A stretch of 64,000 nucleotides of DNA from DATGKR01 sp035294565 (GCA_035294565.1 DATGKR010000009.1:1-64000); one strand, 5' to 3'. Positions 7,848 to 16,485 are shown, counted from the first letter of the stretch. Notes: generated by a model from the sequence alone, not told the origin. Numbers and translations: made by a program.

Positions 7848-8996
7848 GTGGAGAGGGACCTGTTCGAAGCCGAGCACCACGAGCTGCGGGCCAGCTTCCG
7901 GGCCTGGCTCGACAAGGAGGTGGTGCCCCGCCAGGCGGAGTGGGATGCGGCCGGCATCGTCCCCCGCTCGCTGTTCACCGAGGCCGGCCGGCACGGCTTC
8001 CTCGCCATGGCCGTACCCGAGGAGTTCGGGGGGGGAGGGGTCGACGACTTCCGGCACAACCTGGTGATCCTCGAGGAGGTCCAGGCCGCGGGTGTCGCCG
8101 GCGCGGGCCTGGGCCTCACGCTCCACAACGACATCGCCCTGCCCTACTTCCTCCGCTACTGCGACGCTGAGCAGAAGGCCCGCTGGCTACCGGGCATCGC
8201 CAGCGGGGATCTGGTCACAGCGATCGCCATGACCGAGCCCGGGATGGGCTCGGACCTGGCTTCCATGGCGACGACCGCCCGGCGCGACGGCGACTGCTAC
8301 GTGGTGAACGGGTCCAAGACCTTCATCACCAACGGGATCAACGCCGATCTGGTGATAACAGCGGTCAAGACGGATCCCTCGCAGCGTCACAAGGGGATCT
8401 CCCTGCTGGTCCTCGAGCGGGGGATGGAAGGTTTCGAGCGGGGCCGCAACCTCGAGAAGATCGGCCAGCACGCCCAGGACACAGCCGAGCTGTTCTTCAA
8501 CGACGTGCGGGTCCCTGCGACGAACCTGCTGGGCGAGGAGGGCCAGGGTTTCGTCCAGCTCGTCTCGAACCTCCCCCAGGAGCGCCTCTCGATAGCCGCC
8601 GGGGGAGTCGCGGCGGCCAGGGCCGCCCTCGGCTGGACCCTCGACTACGTCAAGGAGCGCCGGGCGTTCGGCCAACCGATCGGCTCGTTCCAGAACTCGC
8701 GCTTCGTCCTGGCCGAGGTGGCGACCGAGGTGCAGGTAGCCCAGGCGTTCGTGGACCGCTGCGTCGTGGCCCTCAACGCCGGGGCTCTGACAGCCGAGGA
8801 CGCCGCGATGGCCAAGTGGTGGTGCACGGAGCTGCAGAAGAGGGCGGTGGACCGTTGTCTGCAGCTCTTCGGCGGGTACGGGTACATGCTCGAGTACCCG
8901 ATAGCCCGCGCGTACGCAGACGCGCGGATAACGACCATCTACGGCGGGACCACCGAGATCATGAAGGAGATCGTCGGCCGCTCGCTCGGCCTCTAG
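7848..8996 (+). CDS. Acyl-CoA dehydrogenase
   Basis: FAD-dependent acyl-CoA dehydrogenase, 382 residues, catalysing alpha,beta-desaturation of an acyl-CoA. Seen in order: the N-terminal helical domain (LFEAEHHELRASFRAWL), ITAIAMTEPGMGSDLASM-type middle-domain sequence, VNGSKTFITNG, RNLEKIGQHAQDTAELFF, and the C-terminal QLFGGYGYMLEYPIARAYAD with IYGGTTEIMKEIVGRSL. The catalytic Glu position corresponds to YGGTTE. GTG at 7848 is chosen; a TTG nine bases upstream is possible. Ends on a CTAG shared with the convergent kelch gene. Confidence 0.93.
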   Translation: MERDLFEAEHHELRASFRAWLDKEVVPRQAEWDAAGIVPRSLFTEAGRHGFLAMAVPEEFGGGGVDDFRHNLVILEEVQAAGVAGAGLGLTLHNDIALPYFLRYCDAEQKARWLPGIASGDLVTAIAMTEPGMGSDLASMATTARRDGDCYVVNGSKTFITNGINADLVITAVKTDPSQRHKGISLLVLERGMEGFERGRNLEKIGQHAQDTAELFFNDVRVPATNLLGEEGQGFVQLVSNLPQERLSIAAGGVAAARAALGWTLDYVKERRAFGQPIGSFQNSRFVLAEVATEVQVAQAFVDRCVVALNAGALTAEDAAMAKWWCTELQKRAVDRCLQLFGGYGYMLEYPIARAYADARITTIYGGTTEIMKEIVGRSLGL

Positions 8997-10735
8997 CCGG
9001 GCGGCGTGCGGCGGGAACGCCAACGACCAAGAGCGGTCATGGCCACCCACGCGCCGCCCGGGATCACCAGGGCCAGGGCCACCAAAGATCCCTCCTCGAC
9101 GGTGTTCAACCCCCGCTTCAGCGGCGGAAGGACGTAGACGGCGGCCACGAGCTGCACGGGTCGGCCTTCGGGCGTCACCCCCGCCGCAACGAAGCTGTGG
9201 TGGCCGGGCGACGCCCGGGGGGGCACGGTCACCGCCGCCGAGAAGCCTCCGGTGCTGTCAGCGCGCACCTTGGCCATCACGGCGGGTTTGGAATGGAAGC
9301 TGACGACGACGAGGCTCCCCGGCGCGAAGCCCTCCCCCGAGAGGTGGACCGTGGTCCCCGGTCTGACGTCGTCGGCGCTAGCCCGCAGGGAGAGGGGCCC
9401 TGCGGACCGGGTGGATCTAGGGGCCACGGTGGTGGTCGTGACAGTGCTGTGCCCGTGGGGCGCGGTGGTAGGCGCGACGGTGGTGGTGGTGGATCGGGCG
9501 GTTTGGGTCGTGGTCGAAGCCGATGGGGCGGTGGTCGTCGTGGTGGTCGCCGAAGGTTCTGGTAGCGAAACGGTTGCGAGGTCGGTGTCGGCGAAGACCA
9601 CACCACCGGCGCCGATCCCGCCGAAGACCGTCGCTCCGGGCAGGCGGGGGTCGAAACCCCAGGCCGCTCCGACCCTGGCGGGCGGCTCGGCGCTGGACAC
9701 CTTCGCCTGCACCCAGTCGCCGTGGGTCCACACCCAGGTGTCCCCGAGCGCGCCTGACACTCCCTCTCCGTAGCAGAGCAGCGCACCCGACGCGCCCGGC
9801 GCGTCGGTGAAGACAGCGCCTGTCCTCGGCGGTGGGGAAGCCGACGGCCGCCGTTGCGACCAGGTGGTCCCGTTCCAGGTCCACGTGTCCGAGACCAAGG
9901 TGGCCGGATTGGCCCCCGACGGTGACGTCTCGCCCGAGAAGAGGACCGTCTGGTGGTCGGTCGAGTCCCAGGTGAACGCCGCCCCGGAGCGGGCCGGGGG
10001 TCCCGGCGCGTCGGAGAGCGCCCACTTCTGTCCGTTCCAGATCCAGGTGTCGCCGAGCACCTTCGTGGCCCCGTCCTGGCTGGCGGAGGTAGTGCTCGGC
10101 CCCGGCGAGCCGGCGGAGGCCGAGGGCGCGTAGCCGGTGCCTCCGAAGAGCACGAGGTCCCCCGCAGCGTCGTAGGCGAGGGAGGCCTGTTCGCGCGGGG
10201 CCGGGCCGTCCGGCAGGGACGCAGCGATCTCGTACCACGACAGTCCGTTCCACGCCCAGGTGTCGCCCAGCAGCTGCCCGCCGGCGCCTCGACCCCCGAA
10301 GAGGATCAGCTGGTGCAGCGCCGGGTCGAAGGCCATCGATGCCATCTCCCGGGCCGGCGGTGCTGAACCCGACGCCTCCGACCAGGTCCGCCCGTCCCAT
10401 ATCCATGTGCTGTCCGAAAGTGCGCCGCTCGCCTCCACCCCGCCGAAGACCACGAGGTCGCCCTGGTCGGCGTCGAAGGCCGCGGCCGCGTACCCGAGCG
10501 GGGGAGGGGACGCGGCGGGGTGCAGAACCGACCACTGGACCATCGGGACCATCGGGGCCGGTGCGGCTGCGGCCGCGGCGGCGATCCCGGGCCAGCTGGC
10601 GAGGGCGGCGAGCGCGGCGCCCGCGCAGGTCGCCGCTGCGGCGCCCAGGCGGCGGGCCCTGCCGAACGCCCCCGCATAGGCGGCGATCAGGCGGGCAGGT
10701 CGAGACTCGGACCGTTGTCGGAACGACGCTGGCAT
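8993..10735 (-). CDS. Exported kelch-type beta-propeller protein with C-terminal Ig-like domain and membrane anchor
   Basis: 580 residues, function unknown. An N-terminal basic stretch and an alanine-rich hydrophobic segment (about residues 28-56) form a signal sequence. Residues about 65-390 contain five to six propeller blades with repeated LVVFGG/LILFGG/LVLFGG strands, each followed by DTWxWNGxxW, as in kelch/galactose-oxidase-like domains. A Thr/Pro-rich linker (about 395-445) leads to an Ig-like domain (LRASADDVRPGTTVHLSGEG) and a final hydrophobic helix before a basic tail. No catalytic residues are visible; a surface-bound binding or adhesion role is likely. Stop shared with the acyl-CoA dehydrogenase stop (CTAG). 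Confidence 0.85.
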   Translation of the reverse strand: MPASFRQRSESRPARLIAAYAGAFGRARRLGAAAATCAGAALAALASWPGIAAAAAAAPAPMVPMVQWSVLHPAASPPPLGYAAAAFDADQGDLVVFGGVEASGALSDSTWIWDGRTWSEASGSAPPAREMASMAFDPALHQLILFGGRGAGGQLLGDTWAWNGLSWYEIAASLPDGPAPREQASLAYDAAGDLVLFGGTGYAPSASAGSPGPSTTSASQDGATKVLGDTWIWNGQKWALSDAPGPPARSGAAFTWDSTDHQTVLFSGETSPSGANPATLVSDTWTWNGTTWSQRRPSASPPPRTGAVFTDAPGASGALLCYGEGVSGALGDTWVWTHGDWVQAKVSSAEPPARVGAAWGFDPRLPGATVFGGIGAGGVVFADTDLATVSLPEPSATTTTTTAPSASTTTQTARSTTTTVAPTTAPHGHSTVTTTTVAPRSTRSAGPLSLRASADDVRPGTTVHLSGEGFAPGSLVVVSFHSKPAVMAKVRADSTGGFSAAVTVPPRASPGHHSFVAAGVTPEGRPVQLVAAVYVLPPLKRGLNTVEEGSLVALALVIPGGAWVAMTALGRWRSRRTPPG

Positions 10736-10768
10736 GACAATACGGGTGGTCCAGGCGGAGCCTGGTCG

Positions 10769-10839
10769 AGCGGGCGACGGGAGTCGAACCCGCGTAACCA
10801 GCTTGGAAGGCTGGAGCTCTACCGTTGAGCTACGCCCGC
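10769..10839 (-). tRNA. tRNA-Gly (anticodon TCC)
   Basis: Read on the minus strand: 7-bp acceptor stem GCGGGCG/CGCCCGC, D-arm GCTC-AACGGTA-GAGC, anticodon loop CTTCCAA giving TCC, and T-loop GTTCGACTC. 71 bases including the discriminator T; the 3' CCA is not encoded. Confidence 0.95.
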
Positions 10840-10849
10840 GACCAGGTGG

Positions 10850-10855
10850 ATCCTA
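10850..10855 (-). promoter_or_regulatory. Predicted -10 box (TAGGAT) for tRNA-Gly
   Basis: TAGGAT on the minus strand, 10 bases before the mature 5' end of the tRNA. It implies almost no 5' leader. Confidence 0.45.
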
Positions 10856-10922
10856 GTTGCCTCGGCCCCTCGTTTTCGCAGATGGAGGACTTTGGGGCCT
10901 TCGTGGCAAAATGTCCCTGATC

Positions 10923-11468
10923 ATGGGGGTTCTCGGGAGGATTCTGGCTTGGGGTGTCGCAGCGCTCCTCGCCGCGGGCGCCGTCGCGTCGGTGACCCTG
11001 CCCGCTGCGGCGCTCCCGGCGATCGGGACCGGTCGGGTGCTGCCCGCGTCAGCGCTCCGCGCCTTACTGGGCTCGACCCCCGCCCTGCCGGCCAGGTCCG
11101 CTCTAACCCGCACCGCTCCGCCGTCACGGCCGGCCGCGTCCGCGCCTTCTGCGATGACCGGAGGCGGTCCACCGCCGGCACCGACGCCATCCGGGAACGG
11201 CGGCGCACCCGGCTACGGATGCGCCGCGGCCATCGAATGGCTCACCTATCACGCCGCCCCCGGGTTCTCGTTCGTCTGCCCGGGCAACGGCCTCGGCGGT
11301 CAGGCCTTCACCTGCCAGAACGTACCCGGCGTGTGCCCGAACAACGAGCGCCTCATTGTCATCGCCGATCCCTGCCCCGCCGCCTACAAGAACGAGGCGT
11401 GGAACTCCTGGGTGGTGGAGGGACTGGTCGACGGGCCCTACGACCCCTTCGGCTGGTGCCCCACGTAG
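10923..11468 (+). CDS. Exported six-cysteine hypothetical protein
   Basis: 181 residues from the ATG at 10923 (an ATG at 10911 is also possible). A signal peptide is clear (RILAWGVAALLAAGAVASV), followed by a Pro/Ala-rich linker. The last ~85 residues form a compact domain with six cysteines (GYGC, FVCPG, FTCQN, GVCPN, DPCPA, GWCP), which would give three disulfides outside the cell. No family recognised; the conserved-looking aromatic ending (GPYDPFGWCPT) suggests a folded binding domain. CAAAAT sits 10 bases before the 10923 ATG. Confidence 0.72.
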   Translation: MGVLGRILAWGVAALLAAGAVASVTLPAAALPAIGTGRVLPASALRALLGSTPALPARSALTRTAPPSRPAASAPSAMTGGGPPPAPTPSGNGGAPGYGCAAAIEWLTYHAAPGFSFVCPGNGLGGQAFTCQNVPGVCPNNERLIVIADPCPAAYKNEAWNSWVVEGLVDGPYDPFGWCPT

Positions 11469-11472
11469 CGGA

Positions 11473-11494
11473 GAGCCGGCCCCGCAACCGGCTC
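11473..11494. terminator. Possible bidirectional terminator hairpin
   Basis: GAGCCGG and CCGGCTC form a perfect 7-bp stem with an 8-base loop in the 24 bases between two convergent genes. There is no strong T-run on either side, so function is uncertain. Confidence 0.35.
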
Positions 11495-12806
11495 AAAGGG
11501 GCCCCGCGGCGGTCGGCGTCTCGGTCGCGCGGTCCTCTCTGACGGGACCACGGTCACGCATCTCCACCGCATGCCAGGAGACCTCCATGCGGGCGCCCCC
11601 GAGGGGGGAGTCGCCTACGCTCCAGCGGCCTCCTGTCGCCCGGACGACCGAGTCGGCGATGGCCAAACCGAGGCCCGCGCCGCTGCCTATGTCGGTACCA
11701 CGATGGAACCGATCGAACAGGCGGTGACGTTCCCCGGGCGGTATCCCGGGGCCGTTGTCTTCGACGACGAGCGCAATCCTGCCGCCTCTGGCCCCGAGGA
11801 CGCCGAGCTGGACCCTGCCGCCCTCGCCGGCGTAACGGCAGGCGTTGTCGACCAGCACGCCGAGGAGGCGGTCGAGGTCCTCGGGCGCCGCTCTCACGCA
11901 CAGGGGCCCCGGCGCCTCGTGGCGCAAAGCGAGTTCGACCCGGTAGGAGCGGGCCAGCGCAGCGAACCGCTCAGCGCAGCCCTCCGCGAGCGTCACGAGG
12001 TCCACCAGCTCCTCGCGGGGGATCGGAGGGCCTGAGTCGAAACGGGCCAGCCACAGCAGGTCCTCGACGATGCGTCGCAGCCGGCCGCTTTCCTCGCGGA
12101 CGCGCTCGAAGGTCTGGCGCCACGCGTGGTCCCCGGGAGAGCACAGAGCCAGGCTCACCTCCGCTTCGATGACGCTCAGCGGGGTCCGCAACTCGTGGGA
12201 GGCGTCCGCAGTGAACTCCAGCTGGCGCCGGCGTGCCTCTTCGATGGGACGGGATGCCTTCAGCCCGATGGCCAGGGCTCCGAAGAAAACGGCCACCACG
12301 AAGATCGAGCCTCCGATCGTTTCGACCGCCGCCAGGACGCCTTCTATGTGGTTCGACTCGGCGAGGCTCTGTCCCGCGACGAGCCAGCCTCCGGCGGTGC
12401 GCACGGCGAGCAGCCTGAAGCTGCCGTGGCCCAGCCTGGCCGTGACTGGATGGCCCGACGGCGACCAGGCCCCCTCGGGCAGGCGCGGGGCACCGAGTTC
12501 GAGAGGAGCCGGCGCCCCTTCCCTGCCCGCACGCCACAAGAAGATCGGGGCGGCGTCGATGTCGGAGTCACCACGCTCGGATGCCGTCGGGTTCGACTGG
12601 TCGATGGCGGCCACCGCCAGACGGTCACGGAGCCGACCATCGACCGTGCTGAGCAAGTGGCCGCCGTCCACCAGGTCGAAGGTGACGCTCAGCGCCGAGA
12701 ACAGGACGGCAATGACGACGGCGGCGGCTGCAGCGACCCTGGTCGCGTGGCGCAGCTCGGGCCGGCGTCGGAGCAGCGACGCCACTCCTGGAACCCTGCC
12801 CGTCAT
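11493..12806 (-). CDS. Sensor histidine kinase
   Basis: 437 residues. A first membrane helix (about 22-42), an extracytoplasmic sensor loop of ~110 residues, a second helix (about 164-184), then the cytoplasmic kinase. The H-box ADASHELRTPLSV places the phosphorylated histidine at 204; the N-box is VDNACRYAGEGG and the G-boxes are VEDNGPGIP and GAGLGLAIAD. A separate HAMP domain is minimal or absent. The start ATG overlaps the response-regulator stop (ATGA). Divergent from the ferric-reductase/FMN-bind/ApbE operon, so that operon is its likely target; the ligand is unknown. Confidence 0.93.
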   Translation of the reverse strand: MTGRVPGVASLLRRRPELRHATRVAAAAAVVIAVLFSALSVTFDLVDGGHLLSTVDGRLRDRLAVAAIDQSNPTASERGDSDIDAAPIFLWRAGREGAPAPLELGAPRLPEGAWSPSGHPVTARLGHGSFRLLAVRTAGGWLVAGQSLAESNHIEGVLAAVETIGGSIFVVAVFFGALAIGLKASRPIEEARRRQLEFTADASHELRTPLSVIEAEVSLALCSPGDHAWRQTFERVREESGRLRRIVEDLLWLARFDSGPPIPREELVDLVTLAEGCAERFAALARSYRVELALRHEAPGPLCVRAAPEDLDRLLGVLVDNACRYAGEGGRVQLGVLGARGGRIALVVEDNGPGIPPGERHRLFDRFHRGTDIGSGAGLGLAIADSVVRATGGRWSVGDSPLGGARMEVSWHAVEMRDRGPVREDRATETPTAAGPL

Positions 12807-13471
12807 GCGGCGAGAATCCGGTAGCCCACGCCGCGTACGGTCTCGATCCGGACCCTACCGCCGACCAGCTTCGCTCTCAGACGCGACAGGTGGACGTCGA
12901 TGGTGTTGGACCCGAGCGCATCGGCCTCGTCCTCCCAGACGTGCAAGGCGATCGCCCGGCGCCCGACGACCGCGGGGGAACGGCGGAGCAGCAGCTCGAG
13001 GATCCCGAGCTCCACGCTGGTGAGGGTGCACTCACGTGACGCCACGCGAACCCGCCGGGTGGCGGGCTCGAACTCGAGGTCTCCGAGGTAGAGGCTCACC
13101 GGCTGAAGTGCCGGGGAGCGGCGCTGCAGCGCCCGAAGCCGCGCGAGGAGCTCGCCGAAGTCGAAAGGTTTGACCAGGTAGTCGTCTGCCCCGGCGTCGA
13201 GGCCGGCCACCTTGTCGGCAGCCGTGTCGCGGGCGGTCAGGAGGAGCACCGGCAGGGCGCTCCCGCGTTGGCGGATCCTCTGCAACACGTCCAGTCCCGA
13301 CACGCCGGGCATACGCCAGTCGAGCACCGCCACCTCGTACTCGTAGCTCCGCAGGAAGCCCAGCGCCCGCTCGCCGTCCTCGACCGCGTCGACGACGTAA
13401 CCGTGCTTCCTGAGGCCCCGCTCGAGCACCGACCGCAAACCGGCGTCGTCCTCTGCGAGCAGCACGCGCAC
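12803..13471 (-). CDS. OmpR/PhoB-family response regulator
   Basis: 222 residues: receiver domain with the acidic pair EDD at 7-9, phospho-acceptor Asp51 (VLDWRMPG), Thr79 and Lys101 (LVKPF), then a winged-helix DNA-binding domain (TSVELGILELLLRR, SNTIDVHLSRLRAKL, TVRGVGYRI). Partner of the overlapping histidine kinase. GTG start at 13471. Probably controls its own operon and the divergent redox operon. Confidence 0.95.
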   Translation of the reverse strand: MRVLLAEDDAGLRSVLERGLRKHGYVVDAVEDGERALGFLRSYEYEVAVLDWRMPGVSGLDVLQRIRQRGSALPVLLLTARDTAADKVAGLDAGADDYLVKPFDFGELLARLRALQRRSPALQPVSLYLGDLEFEPATRRVRVASRECTLTSVELGILELLLRRSPAVVGRRAIALHVWEDEADALGSNTIDVHLSRLRAKLVGGRVRIETVRGVGYRILAA

Positions 13472-13477
13472 TGCCGG

Positions 13478-13711
13478 CTACAACTCGTGCCGGTGGCGGT
13501 CGCACGAACCCGCGAAGGGCAGAGGGTGGCCGTTCTTCAGGCGCTCGTCAGCCTGCAGGACTCGCCACGTCGCCGAGCGGTCAGCCGCCTCCCCCTCCGA
13601 GGGCGCCTGCTGCGACAGCCGGTATTCGGCCATGCGAGCGATGGTACTGCGCTGTCGGCGGTTCTCGTGGGCCTTCACGCTTCCGTCAGGTTGCCCCAGT
13701 AGGTTCCACAT
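13478..13711 (-). CDS. Small hypothetical protein (77 residues) upstream of the response regulator
   Basis: Not recognised. It ends 6 bases before the response-regulator start, in the same direction, so it could be the first gene of the two-component operon. Support for coding is mainly codon use: roughly four fifths of third positions are G or C, as in its neighbours. The product is hydrophilic and charged, without signal peptide or membrane span (contains ARMAEYRLSQQAP and SATWRVLQADERLKNG). No clear ribosome site precedes the ATG at 13711, so the start could be internal (Met27). Confidence 0.4.
   Translation of the reverse strand: MWNLLGQPDGSVKAHENRRQRSTIARMAEYRLSQQAPSEGEAADRSATWRVLQADERLKNGHPLPFAGSCDRHRHEL
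13700..13705 (+). promoter_or_regulatory. Predicted -10 box (TAGGTT) for the ferric-reductase operon
   Basis: TAGGTT 23 bases before the GTG start at 13729. The predicted short leader contains GAGGA just upstream of the GTG, so this one would not be leaderless. Confidence 0.4.
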
Positions 13712-13728
13712 CGCGTGCTGAGGATCTC

Positions 13729-15114
13729 GTGTCTTCGATAACCTTTGAGCCGGTCACAGCCGGCGGCGGCAGGCGCCAGGCCTCGCCGTCGCGCCCTGGG
13801 CCCCGGCCGCGGCCGTGGACCGTCGACGTTGCTACCGTCGTCGTGGGGCTGGGTTTCGGTGCCACCGTAGGAGCGGCCCTGACGGCAGAAACACGTTCGC
13901 AGCTCTCGGGACCCGGAGGGCCGGAGATATTTCTCGGGAGCTTCACGGGTCTCGCAGGAACCTATCTGGCTCTGGTGATGGTGCTCCTCGTCAGCCGGGT
14001 GCCGCTGGTGGAGCGCGTCTTGGGCCAGGACGGTTTGCTGCGCTGGCACCGCCGCCTTTCGCCGTGGCCCCTCGGCCTGATCTTCGCCCATGTGCTCCTG
14101 GTGACCGACGGGTACGCTCTGGCCGCTCGGACGGGTGTGCTTCACGAGCTCGGCGCGCTGGCCAGCAGCTCGGCGGGGATGGCGGCCGCCACGGTCGCCA
14201 TCGAGCTGATGGTGGTCGTCGCCGTTTCGTCGATCCGCCAGGTTCGCCGGCGCCTGCGCCGCGAGACCTGGTGGCGTCTTCACCTGTTCATGTACATGGC
14301 GCTGGCTCTCGCGTTCGTGCACGAGATAGCGCTCGGCCCTTCTTTCGTGCAGCACCCCCTTGCGCGGGTCGTGTGGTCCCTGGCCTGGGTGGCGACCGCC
14401 GGGCTGGTGGTCACCTATCGCCTCGGGCTTCCCCTCGTGCGCACCTTGCGTCACCGCCTTCGGGTGGTGGAGGTTCGACCGGAGGCCCCCGGCGTCGTGT
14501 CGGTCATCTGCAGCGGGCGCCATCTCGATCGCCTCGCCATCTCAGGTGGCCAGTTCTTCGAGTGGCGGTTCCTGGTGCGGGGCATGTGGTGGCAGGCACA
14601 TCCGTTCACGGTGTCGGCGCGCCCGCGCCCCCCCTACCTACGCCTGACCGTCAAGTTGGTCGGCGACTTCACCGAGGCAGTCGCAAGGCTGCGCCCCGGT
14701 ACCAAGGTGGCCATAGAGGGACCCTATGGTGCTTTCTCCGTCCACGCCGGGCGGCGACGGAGCGCCGTCCTGTTCGCGGGCGGCATCGGGGTGACCGCTG
14801 TGCGCGCCCTCCTCGAGGACATGCCCGCGCGCTCCCAGCCGATCGTGTTGATCCGCAGCTCGAGCTCCGATGCGCTCGCGCTGGACGACGAGATAGCCGA
14901 GCTGGTCCGACACCGCAAAGGCCGCGTGGAGCGGATCTTGGGTCCGCGCGACGAGGTCTCTTTGGAGCGGAGCATCCTCAGGCTCGTACCCAACCTTCAA
15001 ACTCGAGACTTCTATGTGTGCGGGCCTGAAGGCTTCGTCGAGGAGGTGAGGCGCGCCCTGGCCCACCTCGGTGTGCGGAAGGACGCCGTCCACTTCGAGG
15101 CGTACAGCCTGTGA
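13729..15114 (+). CDS. Ferric-reductase-like transmembrane protein with FAD/NAD(P)H-binding domain
   Basis: 461 residues. The membrane half (about 40-235) has six helices with histidines suited to two b hemes (WHRRLSPW, FAHVLLVTDGY, WRLHLFMYMALALAFVHE). The cytoplasmic half is a ferredoxin-NADP reductase-like module: AHPFTVSARPR for FAD, FAGGIGVTAVRALLE for NAD(P)H, and a C-terminal YVCGPEGFVEEV. It would pass electrons from NAD(P)H across the membrane. Coupled by a GTGA overlap to the FMN-binding protein and then ApbE, which indicates that the outside acceptor is covalently bound FMN rather than ferric ion itself. Confidence 0.9.
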   Translation: MSSITFEPVTAGGGRRQASPSRPGPRPRPWTVDVATVVVGLGFGATVGAALTAETRSQLSGPGGPEIFLGSFTGLAGTYLALVMVLLVSRVPLVERVLGQDGLLRWHRRLSPWPLGLIFAHVLLVTDGYALAARTGVLHELGALASSSAGMAAATVAIELMVVVAVSSIRQVRRRLRRETWWRLHLFMYMALALAFVHEIALGPSFVQHPLARVVWSLAWVATAGLVVTYRLGLPLVRTLRHRLRVVEVRPEAPGVVSVICSGRHLDRLAISGGQFFEWRFLVRGMWWQAHPFTVSARPRPPYLRLTVKLVGDFTEAVARLRPGTKVAIEGPYGAFSVHAGRRRSAVLFAGGIGVTAVRALLEDMPARSQPIVLIRSSSSDALALDDEIAELVRHRKGRVERILGPRDEVSLERSILRLVPNLQTRDFYVCGPEGFVEEVRRALAHLGVRKDAVHFEAYSL

Positions 15115-15548
15115 GACGTGCACCGTTGTTCGCGGCCGCGGGCGCAGCGGGTCTGGCAGCTGTTGTGTTGTCCCACCCAGGCAAGCCCGCCGTCGGCAAG
15201 CCGACGGCGACCCGGACCGCCGCCTCTCCTCAACCCTCGGGTCCAGCCAGCGGCCCCACGGCGAACGCGACGGGCACGGCGACCGGCAAGCCCGAGAACT
15301 ACGGCTACGGCACGCTTGCCGTCAGCGTCACCGCAGCGAACGGGCGGATCGTCCAAGTGTCGGTGCCGCAGCTCCACACCATCGATTCCTACTCGCAGTA
15401 CATCGCCCAGCAGGTGGTGCCGATACTGCGGCGCCAGGTCCTGAGCGTCCAGAACGCAAACATCCAAGGAGTATCGGGTGCCAGCTACACGAGCGCGGCC
15501 TTCGCCTACTCCCTGCAGTCTGCTCTCGCCAAGCTCGGCATGAAGTGA
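15111..15548 (+). CDS. Exported FMN-binding domain protein
   Basis: 145 residues: an N-terminal hydrophobic signal or anchor (about 5-21), a Thr/Pro/Gly-rich linker, then an FMN_bind domain (YGTLAVSVTAANGRI, IDSYSQYIAQQVVP). The sequence SGASYTS matches the flavinylation motif (S/D)GAxxT, placing the FMN-carrying threonine at Thr127. ApbE, which attaches FMN to this motif, is the next gene. A single-domain extracytoplasmic flavin carrier that takes electrons from the membrane reductase. GTG start overlaps the upstream stop (GTGA). Confidence 0.88.
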   Translation: MRRAPLFAAAGAAGLAAVVLSHPGKPAVGKPTATRTAASPQPSGPASGPTANATGTATGKPENYGYGTLAVSVTAANGRIVQVSVPQLHTIDSYSQYIAQQVVPILRRQVLSVQNANIQGVSGASYTSAAFAYSLQSALAKLGMK

Positions 15549-16300
15549 CCACTCTGGTTCATGACGAACAGGTCATGGGAACTGTCGTATCATTCGGCGT
15601 CGACCATGATCGTGACGGGCGCGACGCCGCCCGGCAAGCCGTCGCTTCTGCGTGCGCCATCCTGCATCACGTCGATGCGGTGTTCAGCACATGGAAGCCG
15701 GACAGCCCGATGAGCCGCTTCCGGCGCGGGGAGCTCGAACGGCCGCCCCCCGAGATCGAATGTGTCCTCGACCTGTGCTGCGAAGCCAAACAGCTGTCCG
15801 GAGGATGGTTCGACCCCTGGGCGATGCCGGGGGGCGTGGATCCGACAGGACTGGTCAAGGGATGGGCAGCCGAGGAGGCGCTGGCCGGCCTGGCAGCCGC
15901 CGGGGTGCGGTCGGCGATCGTCAACGCCGCCGGCGACGTGACGATGCTGGCAGAGTCTGGCCGCACCTGGCGGCTCGGTGTCCGCCACCCCTGGCGGGCC
16001 GATGCGCTTGCCTGCATCGTGGAGACGGCTGTTCCGGTTGCCACGTCCGGCACCTACGAGCGCCCGGCTCAGCTGATCGTACCGGAGGCCGTGGCAGGCC
16101 GCGTCGATACCAGTAGGCGGCCCGTGTCTGCGACTGTCATTGGCCCGAGCCTGGCGCTGGCCGACGCTCTGGCCACGGCGCTGTGCGTGGGCGGAGACGA
16201 AGTGCTCGCCATGATCGACGCGGAAGATGGCTTCGATGGATACGTGATCTTCGACGACGGTGCGGAGGCGTGGACCCCGCGGTTCCCCTTTGCCTCCTGA
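15545..16300 (+). CDS. apbE: FAD:protein FMN transferase
   Basis: 251 residues. Transfers FMN from FAD to a threonine of the FMN_bind protein encoded just upstream. Family features: VMGTVVSFGV near the N-terminus, DPTGLVKGWAAEEAL, VNAAGDVTM, RHPWRADALACIVE, VATSGTYER, and the Mg-binding ADALATALC near the C-terminus. The GTG start overlaps the FMN_bind stop (GTGA). Slightly short compared with lipoprotein ApbEs; no lipobox, so it may act in the cytosol or need another export route. Confidence 0.9.
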   Translation: MTTLVHDEQVMGTVVSFGVDHDRDGRDAARQAVASACAILHHVDAVFSTWKPDSPMSRFRRGELERPPPEIECVLDLCCEAKQLSGGWFDPWAMPGGVDPTGLVKGWAAEEALAGLAAAGVRSAIVNAAGDVTMLAESGRTWRLGVRHPWRADALACIVETAVPVATSGTYERPAQLIVPEAVAGRVDTSRRPVSATVIGPSLALADALATALCVGGDEVLAMIDAEDGFDGYVIFDDGAEAWTPRFPFAS

Positions 16301-16350
16301 GATCCTCCCCGCCAACTCGCGCGGAGAGAACGGGCGGCCGTGCGCCCTCC

Positions 16351-16371
16351 GGTCTTTTCGTATCGAAGACC
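16351..16371 (+). terminator. Hairpin downstream of apbE, possible terminator
   Basis: GGTCTT-TT-CG pairs with CGAAGACC (8 pairs, two-base bulge, 3-base loop) 50 bases after the apbE stop. No T-run follows. The rest of the 233-base gap shows no gene. Confidence 0.3.
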
Positions 16372-16485
16372 ATCAGAATGACAGGCGAACCGCCGCCCGC
16401 CCGCTCCCGAACCCCGCTTTCGCCACACGCTAGGGAAAGTTCTGGTAAGAAAACCCCCAGCGTCCTCGCCGTGCGGGGTCGGGGT

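Noticed and set aside
12070..13023. Long plus-strand frames antisense to the histidine kinase
   Set aside because: The minus strand has complete kinase motifs; the plus frames have no recognisable domain.
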